Below, piece by piece: positions 25,110 to 32,623 of a stretch of 37,229 nucleotides of DNA (positions within the stretch are counted from its first letter, which is position 1; every line of letters starts with the position of its first letter). The position numbers were made by a program, and so were the translations under genes. The notes below the pieces were generated by a model. The model was not told the origin of the DNA, did not search any database, and saw nothing but the letters and a program-made list of their open reading frames with translations. Source of the stretch: an uncultured Lachnospiraceae bacterium (GTDB lineage: Bacteria > Bacillota > Clostridia > Lachnospirales > Lachnospiraceae); contig CALWCS010000084.1 of the NCBI GenBank assembly GCA_944376425.1, positions 1 to 37,229 of the forward strand. Direction: 5' to 3'.

Positions 25110-26861
25110 ATGGCAGCAGTGAAATTAAAATCATTTTTAAAAACTGGTTTTTCAGCAAAGCATATCTTGATCGGGACATTTTTTATGATTTTTGTCATGA
25201 TTGTGTTTGTAGTGTTCCGAATTCAGGATATTACTGTCTCATTTGTATACAACCAGATTTATACTTCCAATCATGCGACACTTGACTTTTTTGTACAATT
25301 TTTGGATCAGACGATTTCTCACCTGGATAATGAATTTTATAATTTGCTGTCAGATAATCTGAATGTTTCCGGACTAGAGATCGAATTGGAAGAAGACAAA
25401 ATTTTTGAATTAAAAACGGAACTGAACCAGGAATTAAGAAAGCTCTATGAATCAAATGAAATGCTGGACAGTGTATTTTTCTATTCTCCGCAAGGATCAG
25501 GACAGGAATCTATCTTATACAGCACGAAATTATCGTCAGCGGCAGACGGAAATGCTTTGATGGAATATGCCGCTACGACTTGTGAATCATCTTTGAGGGG
25601 AGAGAAGTTTTCCAGTTCGAACTGGACACTTCATACGATCAGAGATATTCCTTATTTGATGCGGATTGTATCGGTAGGAGAGACGTTTTGCGGCGGATTT
25701 ATCCGTCTGGATATGATACAAAATCAGCTTAATAAGCTTTGTCAGGATTCTTTTGGTGATACAGCCGTATTTACAATGGATAATCAGCAGATCTCAGAAG
25801 GATTTTTTCCTGAAAATTTGGACTTGCTTCAAAATCAGCAGGATATCACGGTTATAGAAGCAGAGCAAGAACGATATATCGTATCGTATGCGGCAGCAGA
25901 CGTACTTGGAATTAAGCTTGCCATTGCCGTGCCCCAAAATGCCGTTTCTAATCAGATGACATCGAATGTGACCAGTTTTATCGGAATCTGCGCAATTTTA
26001 ATTTTGATGGTAGTCTTAATCTATATTTGTCTTTTTCTGATGTACCGCCCGTTTTTATATCTGGCTGGTTCTATGAAAATTGTAGCGCAGGGAAATTTGG
26101 ATTTCCGTATTTCAAAACATTCCTCGGTTCATGAGACGGATGAGATTTATCAGACTTTTAATACTATGTTAGATGAGATGGGACATTTAAAAGAAGCGAT
26201 TTATGAAAAAGAACTGGAAAAAGAAAAAGTGACAAAGCAATTTTTGAGGATGCAGTTGAAATCACATTTTTTCTTAAACTGCCTAAATATTATTTATTCA
26301 CTTGCGCAGACAAAACGATATGAGTTAATTCAAAAACTAACAATTTGCCTTGTAAAATATTTCAGATATCTTTCCACAAATGACGAAGAGCTGGTCGACT
26401 TGAGGGATGAGATTGATCATATCCAAAATTATATGGAAATTCAGTCGATGCGGTTCCCGGGACAGATTATTTTTTCTTGTGAGATTGAACCGGGGCTGGA
26501 TCAATATAAGATTCCAATGCTGATGCTTCAGACTTTTTTGGAAAATGCAGTGAAATACGGAATTGATTTTTCCGATCCAAGACCGATTACTTTGTGTGCA
26601 GTCTCTAAAAAGAAGGAAGAGATAGATGGTATCCTATTTACCGTTACGGACTGCGGGGAAGGATTTTCAGAGGAGCTTTTAGAATTTTATAAAGAAAAAA
26701 AATTATATCTCCCCAAAAATCAGGAACATGGAATCGGCATTATCAATGTTAAAAATAGATTACATCTGATTTATGGAGGGGTAGAGCAGATCGAAATTTC
26801 CAATCATTTACCGACAGGAGCAAAGATTGAAATTTGGATTCCAAAAAGAGGGGGAAAATAA
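25110..26861 (+). CDS. YesM/LytS-type sensor histidine kinase (583 aa)
   Basis: One helix near 14-36 and a second near 290-312 enclose an extracellular domain of about 250 residues, the size of a dCACHE-type sensor. HAMP (YRPFLYLAGSMKIVAQG) and coiled coil follow. The phospho-acceptor should be His386 in LKSHFFLNCLNII; the usual Asn-Pro before this His is replaced by Lys-Ser. The HATPase domain has FLENAVKYG as N box and DCGEGFSEE in place of the canonical DNGxG, followed by HGIGIINVKNRL. The gene sits between the binding lipoprotein and the AraC regulator in one operon. The start ATG follows AGAAAGGGA. It probably senses a glycan breakdown product together with the lipoprotein (inference). 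Confidence 0.9.
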   Translation: MAAVKLKSFLKTGFSAKHILIGTFFMIFVMIVFVVFRIQDITVSFVYNQIYTSNHATLDFFVQFLDQTISHLDNEFYNLLSDNLNVSGLEIELEEDKIFELKTELNQELRKLYESNEMLDSVFFYSPQGSGQESILYSTKLSSAADGNALMEYAATTCESSLRGEKFSSSNWTLHTIRDIPYLMRIVSVGETFCGGFIRLDMIQNQLNKLCQDSFGDTAVFTMDNQQISEGFFPENLDLLQNQQDITVIEAEQERYIVSYAAADVLGIKLAIAVPQNAVSNQMTSNVTSFIGICAILILMVVLIYICLFLMYRPFLYLAGSMKIVAQGNLDFRISKHSSVHETDEIYQTFNTMLDEMGHLKEAIYEKELEKEKVTKQFLRMQLKSHFFLNCLNIIYSLAQTKRYELIQKLTICLVKYFRYLSTNDEELVDLRDEIDHIQNYMEIQSMRFPGQIIFSCEIEPGLDQYKIPMLMLQTFLENAVKYGIDFSDPRPITLCAVSKKKEEIDGILFTVTDCGEGFSEELLEFYKEKKLYLPKNQEHGIGIINVKNRLHLIYGGVEQIEISNHLPTGAKIEIWIPKRGGK

Positions 26862-26862
26862 A

Positions 26863-28434
26863 ATGTTTCATGTTTTGATTGTAGATGATGAAATTTTTTC
26901 AGTGGAAGCGACTCTGTGTGCAATCAACTGGGAAAAACTAAAAGTGGATGAAGTATTTTCGGCATATAATATGAAAATGGCAAAAAATATTTTTGAGCAG
27001 CATCGGATTGATGTCATGCTGTGTGATATTGAAATGCCAAAAGGCAGCGGAATTGACCTTGCCGCATGGGTGAAAGAGCATTTCCCGAAAACAGTCAGTT
27101 TGTTTTTGACATGCCATTCTGATTTTCAATATGCCAAAGAAGCAGTTTCACTGGGGGCTTTTGAATATTTGCTAAAACCGATGGAGTATGAGAAATTAGA
27201 GGATTATCTGGGACGGGTCTTAAAAGAATATCAAAGAAGAAGCGATTTAAACTCTTATAAAGACAAATGGTTTATTCATCATGAGATTGTACAAGATAAA
27301 TTTTGGAGTGATTTGTTGCTGGAAAAGTCTGAATACTCAGCTGATTTTTTACTTCGGGATGCAAAGAAAAAAGATATCTTTTTGTCAGAACACGTAGAAT
27401 ATCTTCCGATTCTCGTTATGGTACAGAATTATCAGGAATTATTAGATTCTTGGTATGGAAATGATTTGGATTTTGCATTCCGAAATATCATTTATGAACT
27501 GTTGGATTTAGAAGACTGCTATGTGGCAGTAGCCACAATTGCGCCGAATGAAAAAATGGTTCTGATCAGCCGATATTCCAATGAGACAGAGCCATGTCTG
27601 CCTGAGACGGAATTTTTACAACTGGTAAAGTCACAGCTTCTGACATTTTCTAAGACATTTCAAACATACTTTCATGCACAGCTTTCCACTGTCACAGGAA
27701 ATCAGGTTACGTTCAAAACACTGCCAAAGGAATACCGCACGTTGCATGATAAAATAAATGTGCCGCATCATTCCTCATCAAATGCAGCTTTTTTGGAAAC
27801 CCCGAAATTTATAGATTTTGAACCAAAAATGAGCGAATGGCTTGATTTTATTTTTTCAAATCGTCCTGATCTGCTGACAACAAAGTTTGAACAATATTTT
27901 TCAAAAGACTTAGAAAAAGGAACACAATTTTATGACGTTCTGGTACAGGCTGTTTTTTTGGAATTGTTAAAAAGAAATATCAGTGCTTATACGGTGTTTT
28001 CTGATGATCGTCTGCAAAAGACAAAAGGGAAGATGACAATGGCAGGAATGAAAATGCTGCTTCAAAATCTTTGTATGATTATCTTTGAAAAGACACAGAA
28101 AATTTTATTAAGTGATACGATTGTAGAACAGGTAAAAACATATATTACACAAAATCTTTCCAGCAATTTATCTAGGGAACAGCTTGCAAAACAGTTTTTT
28201 CTCAATCCGGATTATCTGACCAGGCTCTTTAAAAAAGAAACAAAAAGTTCTCTGCAGACTTATATTTTAAAAGAACGGATCAAAAAGGCAAAGTTTCTGT
28301 TAGAAACCACTGATCTGACGATCAGTGAAGTACACGAACAGTCTGGGTTTTCAAACAGTTCCTATTTTTCTAAGATGTTTAAGAGAGAAACTAGAATGAC
28401 ACCACAGGAGTATCGGCAGCGGGAGAGAAAATAA
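26863..28434 (+). CDS. YesN-type response regulator with AraC DNA-binding domain (523 aa)
   Basis: The ATG at 26863 follows GAGGGGGAAAATAAA, one base after the kinase stop codon; the longer frame from 26827 lies inside the kinase gene. The receiver domain has IVDDE, phospho-acceptor Asp55 in LCDIEMPKGSG, LTCHSDFQYAKEAV and the KPMEYE lysine. A middle region of about 270 residues is followed by a two-part AraC helix-turn-helix domain: LSREQLAKQFFLNPDYLTRLFK and ISEVHEQSGFSNSSYFSKMFKR. It should act on the direct repeats in the shared intergenic region at 23448-23477 to drive the divergent GH3 gene; that link is inference from position and repeat spacing. Confidence 0.92.
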   Translation: MFHVLIVDDEIFSVEATLCAINWEKLKVDEVFSAYNMKMAKNIFEQHRIDVMLCDIEMPKGSGIDLAAWVKEHFPKTVSLFLTCHSDFQYAKEAVSLGAFEYLLKPMEYEKLEDYLGRVLKEYQRRSDLNSYKDKWFIHHEIVQDKFWSDLLLEKSEYSADFLLRDAKKKDIFLSEHVEYLPILVMVQNYQELLDSWYGNDLDFAFRNIIYELLDLEDCYVAVATIAPNEKMVLISRYSNETEPCLPETEFLQLVKSQLLTFSKTFQTYFHAQLSTVTGNQVTFKTLPKEYRTLHDKINVPHHSSSNAAFLETPKFIDFEPKMSEWLDFIFSNRPDLLTTKFEQYFSKDLEKGTQFYDVLVQAVFLELLKRNISAYTVFSDDRLQKTKGKMTMAGMKMLLQNLCMIIFEKTQKILLSDTIVEQVKTYITQNLSSNLSREQLAKQFFLNPDYLTRLFKKETKSSLQTYILKERIKKAKFLLETTDLTISEVHEQSGFSNSSYFSKMFKRETRMTPQEYRQRERK

Positions 28435-28456
28435 AAAAATTGATCTCTTTGAAAAG

Positions 28457-28503
28457 AGCTGTTTATCAGATGGAAAAATGATATCTGCCACTGATAAACA
28501 GCT
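28457..28503. terminator. Hairpin between regulator and VOC genes
   Basis: AGCTGTTTATCAG (28457-28469) pairs perfectly with CTGATAAACAGCT (28491-28503). T-rich flanks are modest on both strands (TTTGT and CTTTTC). It lies between convergent genes and probably stops both. Confidence 0.7.
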
Positions 28504-28544
28504 TTGTAAAGATGCGTAGGATAAAGTAGGTTTAAAATCAAAAA

Positions 28545-28928
28545 TTATATGGTAATTTCGATCTGATTTCCTTCAAAATCAAGCATACAACTTTCATAGT
28601 AACCATCACCGGTAGTGCGAGGTCCGCTGATTACCTGATAGCCGTCCAGTTTAAACTGCTCCGTCATCTGATTGACTTTTTCTTTACTTCCTACACTGAA
28701 TGCGATATGCACAAATCCTGTCCGGGATAACGGTTTATCGAGATCACTGATATCTGGTCTTGTCATGATTTCTAGACGGGATCCATCGTCGAATGACAGA
28801 AAATAAGAGCGAAAATCTGTATTTTTGTTGTGATATCCGTCATTTGCTTTTGCCTGAAAATAGGAAACAAAAAAATTTTTGACTTTTTCTAAATCTTTTA
28901 CATACATTGCAACATGTTCAATCTTCAT
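28545..28928 (-). CDS. VOC superfamily (glyoxalase/dioxygenase-like) protein (127 aa)
   Basis: The ATG at 28928 follows GGAGGGAAAA; the ATG 12 bases upstream overlaps that site. The protein shows the paired beta-alpha-beta-beta-beta units of the vicinal-oxygen-chelate fold: MKIEHVAMYVKDLEKVKNFF, then SRLEIMTRPD, GFVHIAFSVGSKEKVNQMTE and YYESCMLDFEGNQIEITI. Metal-ligand positions look kept: His at the start, Glu in RLEIM, His in FVHIAF, Glu near the end. The exact activity cannot be named. It lies directly behind a broken marR gene, under a consensus promoter with a palindromic operator. Confidence 0.88.
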   Translation of the reverse strand: MKIEHVAMYVKDLEKVKNFFVSYFQAKANDGYHNKNTDFRSYFLSFDDGSRLEIMTRPDISDLDKPLSRTGFVHIAFSVGSKEKVNQMTEQFKLDGYQVISGPRTTGDGYYESCMLDFEGNQIEITI

Positions 28929-28942
28929 TTTTCCCTCCATCG

Positions 28943-29135
28943 TTATGATAAGATTATGATATAAGATATAAGTTCTTTTCGTAAGTAATCGAGAAACCGT
29001 CTGGTGTTTTCAAGCATTGTCATACTTTGTTCTGATCCCAGTTTTCTCATAGCGTTCTCTTCTAAAGTCTGTTTCTCTCCAAAGTTTGTAGCACGTTTGA
29101 ACTTGATCACGGATACGTAAATGATCCAAAATCAT
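28943..29135 (-). pseudogene. MarR-family regulator with internal deletion
   Basis: The start ATG at 29135 has a ribosome binding site (GAGGTGAACT). It opens a frame reading MILDHLRIRDQVQTCYKLWR and stops at 29010 after 41 codons. A second frame, shifted by one base, continues past it: EENAMRKLGSEQ, MLENTRRFLDYLRKEL, stop at 28943. The two parts resemble the N-terminal helix and C-terminal dimer helices of MarR regulators. The winged helix of about 90 residues between them is missing. The call rests on motif memory and context: promoter, palindromic operator, and a downstream effector gene only 14 bases away. Confidence 0.5.
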
Positions 29136-29158
29136 AGTTCACCTCAACTTTTATGGCG

Positions 29159-29212
29159 ATTAGTCTATATTTGGACTAATTGGATTATAGAATTTTTTTT
29201 TGATGATGTCAA
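29159..29212 (-). promoter_or_regulatory. Consensus promoter with palindromic operator over the start site
   Basis: On the minus strand, TTGACA (29207-29212), 17 bp and TATAAT (29184-29189) match the full consensus. ATTAGTC (29174-29180 on this strand) and GACTAAT (29159-29165), perfect inverted arms 8 bp apart, lie just after the -10. A repressor bound there would block initiation. It drives the marR remnant and VOC gene. Confidence 0.85.
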
Positions 29213-29237
29213 GGAATTGCAGTCTTTTAACTAAATA

Positions 29238-29308
29238 AAAAAATGCCATTAGCATAATGACAACGATACAAGTTTACTTTTCTGTATGTTTATTATTATG
29301 CTAACGGC
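29238..29308 (-). terminator. Terminator of the tandem hsp20 operon
   Basis: GCCATTAGCATAAT (29245-29258) and ATTATGCTAACGGC (29295-29308) pair at 13 of 14 positions. An ATACA/TGTAT inner stem lies in the loop. On the minus strand the hairpin is followed by ATTTTTTTATTT. The plus-strand side has no T run. The stretch 29309-29415 shows no gene. Confidence 0.8.
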
Positions 29309-29415
29309 TATAAAAAATAAAAGCAAAATGAACTAACTTAATTTATCTATTCTATTTATGATCAAAGCCATACCCGGCTGTTTTTGGGGAGGGAAACCCT
29401 CAGTTTTATGAAGAC

Positions 29416-29850
29416 TTAACCTTCAATAGAAATATATTTCTTTTGTTCTACTTCTTTTGCATCTTTCTTCGGAACAGACAGCTTTAAGATACCATCTTCA
29501 AATTTTGCATGAATATCCTCCTGGGAGACACCTTCACCGACATAGAAAGTTCTTGTCATACTGCCGGCATAACGTTCGCGGCGAATATAATTTCCTTTTT
29601 TGTCTTTTTCATCTTTATCGAGTCCCTTTGCAGCGGATATGGTAAGATAACCGTTTTCAAGACGGGCATTGATCTCATCTTTTTTAAATCCAGGCAGATC
29701 AATATCAAGTTCATAGGAATTGTCTGTCTCGCGAATATCAGTCTTCATCAAATTTTTCTCATGTTTTCCATACAACGGATTTCTTCCGCCAAAAAATTCT
29801 CTTTCAAAATCATCAAATAAATTTTCTCCAAAAATACTAGGCATCATCAT
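29416..29850 (-). CDS. Hsp20 small heat shock protein, copy 2 (144 aa)
   Basis: An alpha-crystallin domain with DIDLPGFKKDEI, ENGYLTISAAKG, IRRERYAGSMTRTFYVGE and IHAKFEDGILKLSVPK. It is nearly the same as copy 3 just upstream, from which it differs by a 5-residue deletion in the N-terminal arm (FDDFEREFFG instead of FDDWMDFPFEREFF) and scattered changes. A tandem duplication is the likely origin. The genes are 123 bases apart with no terminator or clear promoter between them, so this copy should be transcribed from the CIRCE promoter of copy 3. The ribosome binding site AAAGGAGATATGACTT is kept. Confidence 0.95.
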   Translation of the reverse strand: MMMPSIFGENLFDDFEREFFGGRNPLYGKHEKNLMKTDIRETDNSYELDIDLPGFKKDEINARLENGYLTISAAKGLDKDEKDKKGNYIRRERYAGSMTRTFYVGEGVSQEDIHAKFEDGILKLSVPKKDAKEVEQKKYISIEG

Positions 29851-29973
29851 AAGTCATATCTCCTTTCAAAATCATCAGATCAAAATCTGTAAAAAATCAT
29901 GAATCAATAAAAATATTTTTTAAAACTGTCTATTTTTACAGGAAAATGGAAAATCATTCTCTTGTAATTTTGT

Positions 29974-30423
29974 TTAACCTTCAATAGAAATATATTTTTT
30001 CTGTTCCACTTTCTTAGCATCCTTCTTTGGAACAGTCAATTTCAGGATACCATCTTCAAATTTTGCATGAATATCTTCCTGAGAAACATCTTCACCGACA
30101 TAAAAGCTTCTTGTCATACTGCCGGCATAACGCTCACGGCGAATATAATTTCCTTTTTTATCTTTTTCATCTTTATCGAGTCCTTTTGTGGCAGATATGG
30201 TAAGATAACCATTTTCTAGTTTTGCGTTGATTTCGTCCTTTTTAAATCCAGGCAGATCAACATCAAGTTCGTAGGAATTGTCTGTCTCGCGGATATCAGT
30301 TTTCATCAGATTTTTCTCATGTTTTCCATATAATGGATTCTTTCTGTTAAAGAACTCTCTTTCAAATGGGAAATCCATCCAATCATCAAATAAATTTTCT
30401 CCAAAAATACTAGGCATCATCAT
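29974..30423 (-). CDS. Hsp20 small heat shock protein, copy 3 (149 aa)
   Basis: A full-length small heat shock protein: N-terminal arm MMMPSIFGENLFDDWMDFPF, alpha-crystallin domain with DVDLPGFKKDEI, ENGYLTISATKG, RRERYAGSMTRSFYVGE and IHAKFEDGILKLTVPK, and C-terminal KKYISIEG. It is the first gene of the tandem hsp20 operon. Its promoter carries a CIRCE operator, so HrcA repression at normal temperature is expected. The untranslated region of about 150 bases contains two palindromes and a doubled ribosome binding site (AGGAGATAT twice), and could fold over the start codon. The start is one of three consecutive ATG codons, a feature of all three copies. Confidence 0.95.
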   Translation of the reverse strand: MMMPSIFGENLFDDWMDFPFEREFFNRKNPLYGKHEKNLMKTDIRETDNSYELDVDLPGFKKDEINAKLENGYLTISATKGLDKDEKDKKGNYIRRERYAGSMTRSFYVGEDVSQEDIHAKFEDGILKLTVPKKDAKKVEQKKYISIEG

Positions 30424-30460
30424 AAGTCATATCTCCTTTCCTATATCTCCTCAACGGATT

Positions 30461-30491
30461 TTATGATGAACATCATCTGTAGCTACAGATG
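30461..30491 (-). repeat. Two overlapping palindromes in the hsp20 leader
   Basis: ATGATGAACATCAT (30463-30476) and the perfect 18-base palindrome CATCTGTAG/CTACAGATG (30474-30491) share three bases. TTATGATGA (30461-30469) is also complementary to TCATCATAA (30417-30425), which spans the start codon. Confidence 0.7.
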
Positions 30492-30583
30492 TGTTATTAC
30501 TATTTCCAAATTTGAACTACTGGATTCAGAACACTTTAAAATATCTTTTTTCTTCTTTTCGTCCCTTCCTTTGTTCTAGATGT

Positions 30584-30626
30584 AATATAACACACATTAT
30601 TAGCAATGTCAAGAGGTGAGTGCTAA
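30584..30626 (-). promoter_or_regulatory. hrcA-binding site (CIRCE): HrcA-regulated promoter: CIRCE over the -35 box
   Basis: TTAGCAATG (30600-30608), nine bases, GAGTGCTAA (30618-30626) has the CIRCE form TTAGCACTC-N9-GAGTGCTAA, one arm perfect and the other with three mismatches. On the minus strand TTGACA (30607-30612) and TATATT (30584-30589), 17 bp apart, place the -35 box inside the CIRCE. HrcA bound here would exclude RNA polymerase. Confidence 0.85.
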
Positions 30627-30641
30627 TTTTTTTAAAAAAAA

Positions 30642-30688
30642 TTGCGAAGCCCCAATTTTGTGTGAATTTAGGGACTTCCCAATTTTTT
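30642..30688. terminator. Bidirectional terminator between DUF1989 gene and hsp20 promoter
   Basis: TTGCGAAGCCCC (30642-30653) pairs with GGGACTTCCCAA (30671-30682) with two mismatches. TTTTTT follows on the plus strand and T8 on the minus strand, where it ends the DUF1989 transcript. The 200 bases from 30689 to 30896 show no convincing gene. Confidence 0.75.
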
Positions 30689-30896
30689 CTTTGCATATTT
30701 CGTTTCCCGTTTCTAGCAAAAAGATACATATGATAAAATATGTTGTTGACAACGTTCAGTATCAAATGTCTGCCGTTTTTAATTATAAAGATAAAATCTC
30801 CACGCTGCTCAATCTTTAGATTTTTCAGAAGTCTGTGCAAGAAATTCTGACATGTTTGGGGCTTCATGCTTTATTCAAGATAGAATATCCAATAAA

Positions 30897-31478
30897 TCAG
30901 TCCTCAATCATTATTTTGATCGGCGTACATTTTCCACTATTACAATCGCTCTCAGATACACTGCAAGCCGCAATTCCTAAACGAAGATTCATTTCGGCTT
31001 TTAAGACAATCTTACTGCCGGCTTTAGAAAGAGGGCGTTTGACAGAGATAGTTCCATCTTCATAAATTTTTGAGTACATAAACAAATTGATCGGATGGAT
31101 CATGGGTCTTTCTTCTCCCAAACTGTGATTTATATTTTCAAGACAATTCGGGTGATCTTTTCCATTATGATAGAAAAAATGATACATTTCTGGGCGACAG
31201 CATGGATGTAATAAATCATGTTCTCCGACCTCATCATATAAGATTTGAAACATTGCATGATATAAATTGGAATAAATATAGTTGCCCACATGCAATCGTA
31301 AAGATTCATTACAGTCAATGGTAACTCCCGGAGATAAAAATTCATTTTGATTTGCTGAATTTTCCGCAAAAAAATCAACTACTTGTCCGCCTTCTATATC
31401 AATGACAGTTATCTTTTGACCGGCTATTACATCAATACATTTTCCACTACAAGCATTTATGATATATTCTTGTTTCAT
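30897..31478 (-). CDS. DUF1989 / urea carboxylase-associated family protein (193 aa)
   Basis: The family is recognised by an N-terminal beta region ending in IDIEGGQVVDFFAEN, followed by SPGVTIDCNESLRLHVGNYIYSN, the Cys-containing HDLLHPCCRPEMYH, and PINLFMYSKI near the middle. DUF1989 proteins are often encoded near urea carboxylase, guanidine or transporter genes; no such partner is visible here. Their biochemistry is unsettled. The ATG at 31478 lacks a good ribosome binding site (AT-rich TAATTAATTTA upstream). AAGGATAC/GTATCCTT inverted arms at 31492-31538 lie just before the gene. A ribosome binding site-like AAGGAGGATAAGG is too far upstream (31537-31550) to serve this ATG. Confidence 0.8.
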   Translation of the reverse strand: MKQEYIINACSGKCIDVIAGQKITVIDIEGGQVVDFFAENSANQNEFLSPGVTIDCNESLRLHVGNYIYSNLYHAMFQILYDEVGEHDLLHPCCRPEMYHFFYHNGKDHPNCLENINHSLGEERPMIHPINLFMYSKIYEDGTISVKRPLSKAGSKIVLKAEMNLRLGIAACSVSESDCNSGKCTPIKIMIED

Positions 31479-31581
31479 TAAATTAATTACAAAGGATACT
31501 TCTATCTTCTATAAATAGTGAGAGGAATTGGTATCCTTATCCTCCTTTTTGGGGTAATATTTTCAGGTAAAAAGAAGTGAG

Positions 31582-31794
31582 TTACGATGAAAGTTCAAGC
31601 TTATCCTGATGCAATACAAAAGGAATGATTCTTTGACAGATACGTTGTTTTCTGTCACTATAGTATCTGACAGAGAAAATCTGTAGTTCTTCTGTCTGCC
31701 AATCATAGAGGTGACAGCAATCTCTGTCAAAATTGATACCTAGATTTTCTTTCAAGTTCCAACTTCCAAATTTTATATCGGTTTTAAATGTCAT
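31582..31794 (-). CDS. Doubtful small ORF after the GNAT gene (70 aa)
   Basis: The ATG at 31794 overlaps the stop codon of the acetyltransferase gene (ATGACATTTAA). This would suit translational coupling, but no ribosome binding site is seen. The frame is open further upstream with only a TTG. The product (TDIKFGSWNLKENLGINFD, CCHLYDWQTEELQIFSVRYY) is of no family I know. It could be a real small gene, or a remnant of the C-terminal part of a larger one such as a transporter ATPase. Confidence 0.35.
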   Translation of the reverse strand: MTFKTDIKFGSWNLKENLGINFDRDCCHLYDWQTEELQIFSVRYYSDRKQRICQRIIPFVLHQDKLELSS

Positions 31795-32365
31795 TTTTGC
31801 TCTGATCTGACATGGATAAAAGCCTGGCAGGAGCTTGATTGGGATGATGTTTTCCAATTATTTTTTCCATCCAGACCATATTGTACCAACGACCGAATTT
31901 ATAACCGCATTTATGAAATTCTCCGACTTTTGAAAAACCCAGATGTGCATGAAAATTTGCGCTGTTTTTGTTAAGATACGCATCCTCTACTTCTGGATAG
32001 CCAATACAAGCATATAGATTTAAAATCCCCATTTTTTGTAATTTCTGTTCCAATGCTTCATATAGTTTTCGACCCAATCCACATTTTAGGACAGTATGAT
32101 TTAGGTATATTGTTGTTTCACATGACCAGTCATACGCAGCTCGTCCCACAAAAGGACCGGCATAGGCATAGCCCTGAATGATGCCTTCTTTGTCAATGAC
32201 AAGATAAGGATACCGTTTCATAGTATTTTTCATTCGGTTTTGAAATTCTGAAAGTGTTGGGATGTCATATTCAAAAGTGATTGCTGTACACTCAACATAA
32301 TACGCATAGATATCTAAAATACGTTCCGCATCTTTAAGGTTTGCATCTCTGATGATGATACTCAT
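31784..32365 (-). CDS. GNAT family N-acetyltransferase (193 aa)
   Basis: The ATG at 32365 follows GAAGGAGTTACTTT; upstream codons in the same frame are non-coding. The protein starts MSIIIRDANLKDAERILDIY and shows the GNAT pattern: ECTAITFEYDIP, VIDKEGIIQGYAYAGPF as motif-D strand, TIYLNHTVLKCGLGRKLYEALEQ as acetyl-CoA loop and helix, and NANFHAHLGFSKVGEF-like end with YKFGRWYNMVWMEK. This layout is that of phosphinothricin acetyltransferase-like (PAT) proteins, often broad-specificity amino-acid or analogue acetylases. A TTTTCA-17-TATAAT-like promoter lies near 32410-32440. It diverges from the HAD gene. Confidence 0.88.
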   Translation of the reverse strand: MSIIIRDANLKDAERILDIYAYYVECTAITFEYDIPTLSEFQNRMKNTMKRYPYLVIDKEGIIQGYAYAGPFVGRAAYDWSCETTIYLNHTVLKCGLGRKLYEALEQKLQKMGILNLYACIGYPEVEDAYLNKNSANFHAHLGFSKVGEFHKCGYKFGRWYNMVWMEKIIGKHHPNQAPARLLSMSDQSKNDI

Positions 32366-32623
32366 AAAGTAACTCCTTCGATAACTTAGATTAATTACAG
32401 AATATATTATACTATTGTCAATTGATATTGAAAAGAGATGATTTGCAAAAGGATTGCTTGGAAAAGATGATCGATCTGAGTGGATTCCACAAGAAAACTT
32501 TTTTTGATGAAAAGATACTGCTTTTTTATTCCGTTGTATGATAAAATAACTGCGGAAGAAATAGAAGAAAAGAATTGCTTTTTTCGTATGCAGCAGATTC
32601 AGAAGAAACAGAGAGGAAATAAT

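Noticed and set aside
29238..29308. Long inverted repeat as a miniature transposon
   Set aside because: No target-site duplication is evident, and its position and T run fit an ordinary terminator of the hsp20 operon.
30526..30867. 113-codon minus-strand frame upstream of hsp20
   Set aside because: It runs through a terminator, the CIRCE and the promoter, and has no recognisable motif.
31492..31538. AAGGATAC/GTATCCTT inverted repeat before the DUF1989 gene as a guanidine riboswitch
   Set aside because: The conserved ykkC or mini-ykkC sequence blocks are not present; only a simple 8-bp inverted repeat is seen.
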